This document shows, piece after piece, positions 1 through 9,042 of a stretch of 64,000 nt of DNA (the stretch's first letter is position 1; every line of letters begins with the position of its first letter). Made by a program: the position numbers and the translations under genes. The notes beneath the pieces were generated by a model. It saw only the letters and a program-made list of their open reading frames with translations, was not told the origin of the DNA and ran no database searches. The DNA is from Mastigias papua (taxonomy: Eukaryota > Cnidaria > Scyphozoa > Rhizostomeae > Mastigiidae): contig OZ025274.1 of the NCBI GenBank assembly GCA_964019165.1, positions 10,859,907 to 10,923,906 on the forward strand, in the 5' to 3' direction.

Positions 1-319
1 TGTATTTGGAATCTTTTGGCATTTACCAAACTATTGCATTTTTGCACACTTTAGGGTTATTGGCTTCAACCAGCTCTCCTGTTGCAGTTTGTTGTGATCA
101 TCGCATACCAAGTTATCTTGCTCATCTGTTAGCACGTTTCTGAGGAAAGAATTCTGCTTTGATCAACTATCGGTTGTTGTCCTTTCCATCTTTCCAAAAG
201 CTTTTGCATAACCTTATGTATCGGACTTCTCTTTACTTTGCTTCAATATTCCGAAATAGCGCTCGACATGAAGGTTGCTGAAACTGTCAATATTGATCAC
301 GTATGATCTAGATTATTCC
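1..319. other. Unassigned flank with a possible decayed coding remnant
   Basis: No intact gene is visible. On the minus strand around 300-210 a short open stretch reads like protein (DSFSNLHVERYFGILKQ) and is then broken by stops, with a further coding-like piece to about 140. I do not recognise the family. It ends at the TTAA where the Kolobok element begins, so it is the older sequence into which that element inserted. Confidence 0.25.
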
Positions 320-323
320 TTAA

Positions 324-335
324 AGAGCACATGAA
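324..335. repeat. Left terminal inverted repeat of the Kolobok element
   Basis: AGAGCACATGAA directly follows TTAA at 320-323 and is the exact reverse complement of 5673-5684. Confidence 0.85.
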
Positions 336-497
336 ATAAAAATGATAAATAGTGACATAGAGCAAGTATTGTATGCTAAGTACGAATTTCAGGTCAAAAG
401 TGTAAAAAAGTAATCGGAAAACCGGTATTTTATGACTGTAATAACCACTTTCTGGTGGTCCCTATCCTTTGAGGACTGGGTCGAGCATTATTCTTGT

Positions 498-517
498 GCG
501 TGACGTCAGATTGTTTG
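498..517 (+). promoter_or_regulatory. Subterminal repeat with CRE palindrome upstream of the P2X7-like gene
   Basis: GCGTGACGTCAGATTGTTTG contains the ATF/CREB palindrome TGACGTCA at 501-508. It ends 37 bases before the start codon at 555. The same 20 bases occur inverted at 5485-5504, upstream of the transposase gene. Promoter function is inferred from the palindrome, the position and the duplication. Confidence 0.55.
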
Positions 518-554
518 TTGATCGTGTTTTGTTGTCAAGTTCATATAGGCCAAG

Positions 555-1383
555 ATGTCATCTCTTGATTCTGAGAGTGATCTTGAGTACTCTGACCGCG
601 ACTTGGACAGATCCGATAGTGATGATGAAGATCAAATAGGTGCTGTCGCTAGTGTTTTTGAGCCGTACATAAATGAACCATTGGTTCCCAATGATGAAGG
701 CATTGGAGGAGATGGTCAGGCCGTAGCTGATGCGAGCACTGATGTTGATGGGCTTTCGCGTCAAGAATTAGAAAGAAGGTACGAGGGGGTGGATCCATTA
801 GGAACTTGGTGTTTATGTTCAAATTGTAACGTAGAATATTTAATTGGTTCTCGCGAGTTTCGATGTTGTCATGAAGTTGCTGAGGCTTATGGAAAAGTTG
901 TGTTTGATGGCATGACTGAGAGATACACTTGCATAACCCAACACGAAGATTTTGTTGCCCTTGTGAATAAGACAAATCTGAAAATGGTGGCTCAATTACT
1001 CAAAGACAGGCAAGGAAAGAATTACAAGAAGAAGCCTCGTCAATCAGAGAATGAGTAAGTCTCCTTCATTGCTCTTCTTTTCCTGCAGCTGAAGTTCGTT
1101 GCCAATGATTCTAGTACTCCCCAAAGCAAACTTCACTGTTCATTTATGCACTGTTGGCAGCTTTATCTAAATTGTTGTAACTTGGTAATATTTTGATAGT
1201 TTTTGCACGTCTTTTCACAGGTTTCTACGTGCTGTAGCATACCGATGGGTGGCCAGGTGGTTTTATGGCTATTTAGGATGGGACAATACAAGACCACTGC
1301 CAGCATGTGTGTACATGTTCTTGAGAAGAAAGTATCACACTCAGCATTCAAAGGGTTATGCAACTACTGATGAACGAGATTGA
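555..1383 (+). CDS. P2X7 ballast-domain-like zinc-binding protein (two exons)
   Basis: Exon 1 (555-1054) has an acidic, serine-rich N-terminus of about 70 residues, then the Cys cluster WCLCSNC and CC typical of the cytosolic ballast domain of the P2X7 receptor. A GT donor at 1055 and a CAG acceptor at 1218-1220 join exon 2 (1221-1383) in the same codon. Exon 2 supplies the expected C-terminal part (VAYRWVARWFYGYLG, then PLPACV) and stops at 1381. The product is about 220 residues with no membrane segment, so it is not a channel. The ballast domain binds zinc and guanine nucleotides in P2X7; its role alone is unknown. The gene lies fully inside the Kolobok element, tail to tail with the transposase. 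It could be a captured host domain or an ordinary accessory gene of this lineage. Family assignment is fairly firm, function is not. Confidence 0.72.
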
Positions 1384-2099
1384 GCCTTAAGTTATCTTGT
1401 AATGTTAGATGATGTGAGCTAAGTGTGCTTCCTTTCACCATGTGCACAAAAAGGGACATACTTTCAATACAAATAGTTTGGGATGAAATAGACAAGTGGC
1501 CAAATATAAGAGAGTCAAGCTCTCACCAATTCTTTTGTAATGTCAAAAATGTCTTTTGTAATGTTTGGGGCCAACTTCATAGTAGAATCAGATTTGCTAC
1601 TAAGGGTTTCACAAGTTAAGAACAATGTCCCTTTTTGTGCCCTAGTCGTGGCTTTTGGCAAGATCTGCATACTGGTGCAGCTCGACTCCTTTTTTGCTTG
1701 CCAGCATCTGCTAAGTTTCTTGTCTGAACCTGGCTTGCCTCTTCAAGTTTTTCCTGTTCTTCCACTAGAAAATAAATAGATCTGTTTCAGTAATTCACTT
1801 TGACAGCAAATTCTAGACTGAAAAATTATGAGTGTGGGGGGTCTGTACTACCTTTTCTAAGAGGGTACCCTCATAATTTACAGTTACTTACAGCAACTTC
1901 TAGCTACACAAACTTTCAATTAGCACTGAGAATGTACCATACACGATTCTTCTCTGCTCAAAGTACAGTGTGACATGTATTTCAGCTTCTGAGCATACAT
2001 TTTGGGCAACCCCATACACAATAGATTACAGATTACAGTAGCCCACATTGGTTGAAGGTAGATACTGCATACTGGTATGCTTTCTGCTTAGACTCAGAT
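1384..2099. other. Spacer between the two convergent Kolobok genes
   Basis: I see no splice-supported exon or repeat here. The open frames at 1425-1779 have no recognisable domain. The stretch presumably holds the 3' ends of both transcripts. Confidence 0.4.
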
Positions 2100-5000
2100 T
2101 CATTTTGCATCCAACAGCTGTTGATCATACTTATCCCCATTACTGAATTCAACAATTGGGAATGAATAATAAGTTTGTAACCTACATGGTGGAAACAATA
2201 TGCCTTCTTTTTGCCTTCTCTTCTTCTCTACATATGACTCTATTGCCTCACTCCTGCTTTTCCTCTCAGGGAACCTTCTATTCATAGGTTCTGGCTGATG
2301 GGACATGACTTCTTCAAAGAAAGTTTGATGCTCGTTGTTGGGGACTTTCAAAAGCATGTCTCTTAACTCATCAATATAGCCTACAAAGTATATAATTTAG
2401 AAGTTGTGTTTCTATGTTGATTTCCATATTTGATAATAAGGGAGAATCTTTGTTAATGTAATATAAGCTAGAATACAGAGGTAGCATTATTACCATATGT
2501 TTGTGGGAGAGCTCTTTCTTTAACAACTTCTTCACCCATCTTGTATTTTGGCCAAACAATCTTGGTATATGTTTTACCATCCTTTGCAATTCTCTTCTGC
2601 CTATGAAGGTTCTCATTGAAATGCAAACTGGCCAAAATATGTCTAGAAAATGAATACTGGGATTATGAATGAATGTACCAGACTGTGAAATTAATATAAA
2701 TAAAAGTAATCTTCCCATAGCACTAGATGTTACCTATGTGGATCCAATCTCTTTTCTGATCTAGGTCTCCATGACTGCAATTGGCAAATAGACTGTTTGG
2801 GTGATTATTGTGCTTATCTGCCACATGACGTATAAATGATGACCACTTGGCTACAATTAGCTCCCCAAAGCCAGGTTTTGTAGTGGTAGCAGCCCAGTAA
2901 ATGTGATTGCGTACAGCCTTTACCCATTTGCTAATGATCTCAAACCCTTTCTCTTTTGCTGCTTGCATCATCTTCTTTGTTATGTTGCGTGCAACATGCC
3001 ATATATCAAAGAAGTGTTCTGTTGATTTTTGATCGGTTCGTATCCATTTTGTTATTCCTTTATGCCTGTCAGAAATGAATGTGTCGATACGGATTCCATC
3101 ACTGTTCAAGTTATGAAAGGATCGCTTAGCACCTTCCAGCTCCATGGCAACACTGCTCTTGGTTTCATTGGCCTGAAATGATGAAAGAATCAAAGGGTAG
3201 AAATATAGTGTGAAAGTGAAAATCCAGAAAAGCAACAATCTCTTCTCATTCTAATGTTGCATATTTGGATTGCAACTTGTTTGGAGTATCAAACAAGTCA
3301 TACTTGATAGCAACATAAAATGTTTTTGTCATGCAAATAACCTTCCTATTCTTTATGAGTGAATCTGTTTTATAACAGCATTGAATGAATGGTTTCTCAT
3401 TTTATCTACACATACCTGGATCAGTTCGAAATGCAGTATTTTGTTGAAGTTGCAATTGAACATGCTGTAGACGCCATATTTAGCAGAGTGTCCCATAGAA
3501 TCAAAACGTGCATCTCCACTCCAAACGATTTTTGAAGCATTCTTTAACTGGCACATGAATTTTTCGCGATATTTCTTCCAGTAGTTTACAATAAGAGGGA
3601 ACAGGAATTTCTTCTGATGCATGAAATATGTCCGTGGTTGGTAAACAGCCAGACCCATATGTTTGCAGACAAGTAGTACCTTTTTTGCAGTTGCTCCAGC
3701 CATCAGAATAGCAAAACTGAGTGCAAGATTTCCAGCGGGGTACTTTCTAAAAACTAATGGCTGTGATTTCCACACAAAACTTGACTCTCCACACTGCGTG
3801 CAATTCTGACGTATAGTAACTAACGTGCCATTTTGATTCATAGTTAGTGAAGGATTTCCCTGTTTGCATTTGAAGCAAAACATCGAGAAGAGGCTTACCA
3901 ACATGGACCAGAATACAATGAATTTTGGCTCATTGTAACCTGGAGTCTCAGGATCAACACTGAAAATAAAGTTGTAACTGGATTAGAAAACAATTATTCC
4001 ACACTTTACCACAACACTAATGCATAATAGTTTCTTATACTGCCAGGTATACTTTGTTGAAATTAAAATCAAAACCAGAAAATTTTGGGGCAAGGAGCAA
4101 TTTAGCTTCTTTAACTCAGCAATGCAGCAATAAAGGGATCATCCAGCTACAGTGTCATACATTAATTTTCTTATCAGCCAAAATTATAAAAATTCAGTAA
4201 GTACACATACTGTAATTGATTCCTTGCACAATCTTCATTATCTGCATCATCTTCAGACATACTTTCCTCTTCACTTTCATCTCCATCACTATCATAGAGA
4301 TCACTATCAGTTTGTGTGCCTGTTGCATCGCTTTCATTTTCATCATTTGCAACATCATCTCCTGAATCCTGATCACCATCATAACAATCATTGTCATTGC
4401 CTAAATTCTCATTATGATGTGAAGTAGATTCCTCACTCACGGTAGCCTGAAACAAATAACCAGGACAATAATTCTTCTCTTTTTGCTATTACCCAAAGAA
4501 ATGCAAAGCATGACATAATAAGCAGAAATAGTGGCCCATAACATTCATACTCTCCGTGTACATCTGATTGCTGAAACTCAAAAAACTTTTGTTGTAATAC
4601 ACACCTTGTTGCGTAAATTCATGCATCGACTTTTCCATCGTCTGAGTTGCCTGTTCAAAGTTCTTATTTTCAGTTTCTTTTCTTCACACTCCATGCACAT
4701 ATAGACTTTCTTGCGGCTGGGAACATCCTCAGTAAAAGAATAAGTAAGGCTATCTGCTTGATGCATGGATAATCCTGTGCCGGAGGCTGATGAACTTTCT
4801 TCAAGGCTATCGTCAACCAAATCCCTGTCTTCAGCCAATTCCGCGTCATCAGAAACTGGCCGCTTTTCCATAGCAGAAGAACTATCTGAAGGATTTGATG
4901 ACATAGCACTTCTGATGAGCTAAAAGTATGATGTCAAATCTTCATTCCACCTATCTATTGTTAAAGTCAACGAATTCATTTTGTTTTAAACTAGAACTAT

Positions 5001-5451
5001 TAGGAATTGTACGTAATACATTTAGCTGAATGTACAGAATGAAGATATAGGTTATGATAGATCATTTAGTTACCTGTCTCTTGCCACGTTGTGATAACTT
5101 TTTCGGTGAGCTAAGACTGACCGCATCTCTCGTTGGTACAGCTCCTGGAATAAGATTTCTCCTCCATCGTATGTTTGTGCCAGCAATGCTCGGCCTCAAG
5201 AAGCTCGATTCCTCAAAATGAGTGGAGCAGAGAGCCGCATATTTGCTTGTGGCTGTGTAGTTGGGCCTATGTCTTCGAACAAACCTAACCCACTCTTGTC
5301 GCACTTTTCCATCTTTAGGAAATTGATGCATCGTAATGCCTGGAGTGTAGCTAGTGTTCTTGCAGCTTTGTTTGTTTGGGCCACCAGCAACACAGTACCT
5401 TCCTCCCTTTTTCTTTGGCTCAAGTTCCACTCCATCACTATTATTCGACAT
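2100..5451 (-). CDS. THAP-domain Kolobok transposase, seven exons, probably defective
   Basis: Exons on the minus strand, each with GT-AG borders: 5451-5074, 4919-4605, 4446-4211, 3959-3416, 3172-2734, 2642-2494, 2380-2100. Exon 1 is a THAP DNA-binding domain (paired Cys, invariant Trp in EWVRF, CSTHF, and the closing AVPT box). Exon 2 holds an acidic segment and a short coiled coil. Exon 3 is strongly acidic. Exon 4 carries the start of the catalytic domain (EPKFIVFWSM, SGDARFDSMGHSAKYG, first Asp). Exon 5 carries SDRHKGI (second Asp) and DIWH, the DxxH motif known in Kolobok transposases. Between exons 5 and 6 about 45 residues expected in this family, including the region of the third acidic residue, are absent. 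The reading frame also does not match across this join. Exons 6 and 7 (ASLHFNEN, GYIDEL) continue normally. Confidence 0.75.
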
Positions 5452-5484
5452 TTTCCTTAGCGATGTGCGATGTGTTGTTTTCAG

Positions 5485-5504
5485 CAAACAATCTGACGTC
5501 ACGC
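5485..5504 (-). promoter_or_regulatory. Subterminal repeat with CRE palindrome upstream of the transposase gene
   Basis: This is the exact inverted copy of 498-517, with TGACGTCA at 5494-5501. It lies 33 bases upstream of the transposase start codon at 5451. A shared cis element of this kind could drive both genes together and could also bind transposase; both roles are inference. Confidence 0.55.
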
Positions 5505-5672
5505 ATCGAATCACGTGCTCTTGACCGCGTTTTATTAGAGCCATATCAAAAGGGGAAATCGCTTACTTTAAAAATTTATTTAAAATATTTTCGAGGCACC
5601 TATTGAATGGAAAACATTGCATATAAGTTGTTCAGAGGACATTTGATGTCTGTAAAGGAAAAAAAATTTCAA

Positions 5673-5684
5673 TTCATGTGCTCT
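5673..5684. repeat. Right terminal inverted repeat of the Kolobok element
   Basis: TTCATGTGCTCT is followed directly by TTAA at 5685-5688 and is the exact reverse complement of 324-335. Confidence 0.85.
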
Positions 5685-5688
5685 TTAA

Positions 5689-6991
5689 ATACCAACGTTT
5701 ATCAGCTATAATAAGTCACAGATCAGCTTTAAAGAAACGACAATAGATTTCAACTTATAAGACATGTTTCGACTGAACCCTCGATCATCTTCAGTTAAAG
5801 AGTAAGCATATTTCATGTACAAAGGTTATATAGACAAACAGTTACTCCCTAAGGATCTTACACAAAAATATTCCATTTAGAACAAATGTGCTGCGATGCG
5901 CTATAAATGAGTGTGTTATAACAATGGGAAGTATCTGGGGATGTTAAACAATAATTCAGGAGCAAATCAGTAGACTACAGGTTGCATAGAGCAAGAGAAA
6001 AGAAAAAAACTAGAGGCTTACTGTTGTGGTGGAATGTGTAGGTTATAATAAATCATAGGTTTTAGGCAGCTAATATACAGAGCTTCATTAGTTTTGAGTT
6101 GATAGCTGCTTGAGGCAGTATCTAGAATTTTAATAGATAGCTTGAAAAAGCGTTATGAAAGCTTTTATTGTCAGACACTCGTCAGAGTATGAAACGTCGG
6201 ACTTCTATACTGTTACTATATCTATATCTATACTGTTCAGGTCTTCTTTTTATATTGATAGTGCTTACTACAAAATACTACAAATACTGTGGATAGGGTG
6301 TGGACAAGATCGGGGTATCTAATATATATCACATCTAAACTACAAATATACAAATACAACACAAAGAAGTTCATTCAATAAGCGTTAATAATGTGTGTTC
6401 TTATTGTGCCCTCTGAACAGCTTCCTTGTGAACTGTAGTAATATTCGTGATGGTGATTATGATGATCCCAACTGGATCTCAACTATACTTGGTCGCCTTA
6501 CGCAAATAGAAAAGGAACTCACGATTTCACAATGGCTTTCTCAGTACGGTCTTGTTCATTTCTTTGTGTTTGCTGCACGGGCTTGCCCTTGTCACTGGTA
6601 CACAAATTGTACCAAAGAGTGACGGTCACTCTACAGACTAGAGCACGTCTCACACTCACACACGCACTAGAGCATGTTATGACTTCGATGAATATTTAGA
6701 TGAATAAGAAGTGAACAACAGGCGTGCTAGCTGCTTAAATAACCTAACTAAGGGGGATCGCCTATTGCTCCATGCAAGGCAAAGCGTACTACGAATTACT
6801 CTTACAAAGGACTACCTGTTACGTATTCACATTTATCGTTCAAAATATTATTGTTCCATTATGTATCATTGAGACTTGCTGCGCTCTCATATGTCCTTCA
6901 CGCACGTATGCAAAGTTCTTTGATTGTCCCAATGGTCCATATCCGTGAGGAAAGATCCAGAATCATAGTAATCTGTTTAAGTGCCCTATTT
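5689..6991. other. Intergenic stretch with degraded repeats, no gene
   Basis: A Penelope-tail-like sequence (CATGTTTCGACTGAACCC, near 5764-5782) and a degraded hammerhead-like copy (6151-6191) are visible. The open frame at 6395-6622 has no recognised domain and no splice support. The BEL element begins at 6992. Confidence 0.4.
6151..6191 (-). ncRNA. Degraded hammerhead-like motif
   Basis: Read on the minus strand, this matches the motif at 32320-32360 in the stem I strand and CUGACGA core. The second core GAAA has become AAUA and the 3' stem I strand no longer pairs. It is a decayed copy and should be inactive. Confidence 0.4.
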
Positions 6992-7504
6992 TGTTGTAGA
7001 TCTCAATCTACTCTGATTCTTTTCGGCATTTATGACCCAAGAAGACACATATACAATAGAATACTCCAGTTTGATTTTTTGTACTCCATCATATTTTATC
7101 CCACATTACATCTTTCTTACACAACTCCCAACAACTACTGATTCATACTTCAAAATATGTTTAGTTATAATAACATGCACACAATAGTAAATTTCAACCA
7201 ATCACATTCTAAATAACAGGAAACAAAATATGTGCCCTTAAATCTACTAACAATACTTTTATATTAAGCACCTTGCCATGTTAAGGGTTGGTTGCTTACT
7301 CAGTTTCCGTAACCGCTTACTCATATACATGCATGTGAGGCTAATACGTCAATGGAGTACTTTTACAATACAGAAAGGAAAATTCCTTACTCACGAGAGC
7401 TTGCTGTATGCCAAAAAATATATAATGAATGAACATTACAAACAATGGTATTTGCTACAATCACCATGCAAATTACTGCGCGCACTCAAGGGAGTTTCCC
7501 AACA
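6992..7504 (-). repeat. BEL 3' LTR
   Basis: Nearly identical to 13059-13571; begins TGTTGTAGATC and ends TTTCCCAACA on the plus strand. The purine tract at 7508-7517 adjoins it. Confidence 0.92.
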
Positions 7505-9042
7505 CAACCCCCTCCTTGAGCTGCTTGCAGGTCAAGCATAAGCTGCGTCTTCCAGCGCGCATCCTTGGCTGCTGCCCTGTGCGGTCTTTCCCTCCCAGGG
7601 TTCCTATCTTCCTCATTCACTCCTTCCTCAGTTTCTTTTAAACCTTCTTCGCCATTCAATCGTTCCTTGCTTGCATTTTTTCGCTCAGTCTCTAAAGGAA
7701 ATAACTTTTGAAGAGGTCTATTCAAAATTATAGGCTTACCCTTTGCTGCTTTTCTAACCTTTGCTCCTCTGACTTCCCCATCTGTCCCTTTAATCAGCTC
7801 CTCCACAATGGCCATTTTCCAAACATTTCTCTTTTGGTTATCTTCATACACAAGTACAATGTCTCCCTTTGAGATATCATTTGACTTATTCTTCTGCATC
7901 TTGTGTGTCTCACGCAAACCTAAAAGATACTCATTACGCCACCTTTTCCAAAAGTGGCCTAATTTTCTGGTCAAGTACAAGAACCTTTTTGAGAGATTAT
8001 AATCATTTGCATCCTCATCAATATCTAAATCAATATCAACATTGTCAGATAATGCAGATATTCTTCTTCCAACAAGCAAATGAGAAGGTGTCAGTACCTG
8101 TAAATCATATTCTTCATCACAATAAGTTAGTGGCCTGGAATTCACTGTGTTTTCTATTTCCACAAGCACAGTACTCATTTCATCTTGGGTAAGTCTAGCA
8201 TTGCCCAAAACTTTCCGTAAACACCTTTTTACTGTCCCGACCATCCTTTCGAACACCCCACCCCACCACGGAGTGCGGTCTAGATTAAACTTCCATATGA
8301 TGTGTTTTGATGTAAAAAATTCTCCAACCTCATGTTTGCTTAGTATCTTGTAGAGAACTTTATTTGCAGACTTAAAAGTTTTTGCATTGTCTGAAACAAT
8401 GTGTCTGGGTGTACCTCTCCTTGCGCAGAATCTTCGTAAACAATTTAAAAATGTTGAGGTACTCAAATCACTCACCAGTTCAAGATGAACAGCTCTAGTG
8501 ATACAACACGTAAAAAGAGCAATATAAGTTTTAACCATCTCACCATTTTTCTCCTTAACCAATAATGGACCAGCAAAGTCCACACCAGTGCTGCTAAAGG
8601 GCGGTGCTTCTGTCACACGAAAGCTTGGCAAGTTTGCTGTAGCAGGTGCATGATAAGACCTTCCTTCCAACAACCTACAAACAAAACATGGTTTCAAAAT
8701 CTTTTTAACATACTGTCTCCCCCTAGTAATCCAAAATTTAGATCTCAATTCAGCCAATGTGGCTCTAACCTTCAAATGATGGACCTTTTGGTGACATTGT
8801 AACACAACCAATTCAGTAAACCTGTTCTCCTTGGGTAGAATAATTGGAAACCTGGATTCCATCTCAAGGTCTGAATTCCCTAACCTTCCTTGGCAGACTA
8901 AAATATCACCCTTCTCTACCAATCCTAACTGAACTCTTGTTTTCTCAAAATCAGGACTCTTTTTCAACATTTTTTGTGCATCCTTTATCCACATCTTTTC
9001 TGCATTCTCAATTTCATGCACCTCCAAACTCCCTTTCTTCAA
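7486..9042 (-). CDS. BEL pol C-terminal part: integrase and DUF5641-like domain
   Basis: This open frame of about 518 codons continues pol in a different frame after the shift near 9040. It shows the integrase zinc-binding region (CHQKVHHLKVRATLAELRSK, later CFVCRLL). The catalytic core follows with Asp in GVDFAGPLL, Asp in IVSDNAKTFKSA and Glu in FERMVG. The last third carries the FWKRWRNEYL block found after integrase in BEL/Pao. The reading starts by continuation from the upstream frame, not from its own ATG. It runs 19 bases into the 3' LTR before stopping. The catalytic residues look intact; only the frameshift separates it from the rest of pol. Confidence 0.88.
   Translation of the reverse strand: MKKGSLEVHEIENAEKMWIKDAQKMLKKSPDFEKTRVQLGLVEKGDILVCQGRLGNSDLEMESRFPIILPKENRFTELVVLQCHQKVHHLKVRATLAELRSKFWITRGRQYVKKILKPCFVCRLLEGRSYHAPATANLPSFRVTEAPPFSSTGVDFAGPLLVKEKNGEMVKTYIALFTCCITRAVHLELVSDLSTSTFLNCLRRFCARRGTPRHIVSDNAKTFKSANKVLYKILSKHEVGEFFTSKHIIWKFNLDRTPWWGGVFERMVGTVKRCLRKVLGNARLTQDEMSTVLVEIENTVNSRPLTYCDEEYDLQVLTPSHLLVGRRISALSDNVDIDLDIDEDANDYNLSKRFLYLTRKLGHFWKRWRNEYLLGLRETHKMQKNKSNDISKGDIVLVYEDNQKRNVWKMAIVEELIKGTDGEVRGAKVRKAAKGKPIILNRPLQKLFPLETERKNASKERLNGEEGLKETEEGVNEEDRNPGRERPHRAAAKDARWKTQLMLDLQAAQGGGCVGKLP
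7508..7517 (-). promoter_or_regulatory. Polypurine tract of the BEL element
   Basis: On the minus strand this reads AAGGAGGGGG, three bases before the 3' LTR, the normal position for plus-strand priming. Confidence 0.7.

Larger units (their letters stand above)
324..5684 (-). mobile_element. Kolobok-type DNA transposon with TTAA target duplications
   Basis: The element is bounded by perfect 12-base inverted termini, AGAGCACATGAA at 324-335 and its reverse complement at 5673-5684. Each terminus is directly flanked by TTAA (320-323 and 5685-5688). TTAA duplication and a THAP-domain transposase are known marks of the Kolobok superfamily. Two genes lie inside, converging tail to tail: a P2X7-ballast-like gene (plus, 555-1383) and the transposase gene (minus, 5451-2100). 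A second, subterminal 20-base inverted repeat containing TGACGTCA sits just upstream of both start codons. The third catalytic segment of the transposase seems to be missing, so this copy may not be autonomous. PiggyBac also uses TTAA, but the transposase motifs do not fit it. Confidence 0.85.

Noticed and set aside
649..975. Long minus-strand frame opposite the P2X7-like exon
   Set aside because: It mirrors the plus-strand exon, which has domain and splice support; no domain is seen on the minus strand.
4152..4427. His-rich plus-strand frame at 4152
   Set aside because: It is the reverse of the acidic exon 3 of the Kolobok transposase.
6395..6622. 75-codon frame as a small gene
   Set aside because: No recognised domain, no splice support and repeat-rich surroundings.
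9014..9042. Programmed frameshift in the BEL element
   Set aside because: The shift lies between RNase H and integrase rather than between gag and pol, and no canonical slippery heptamer is visible.
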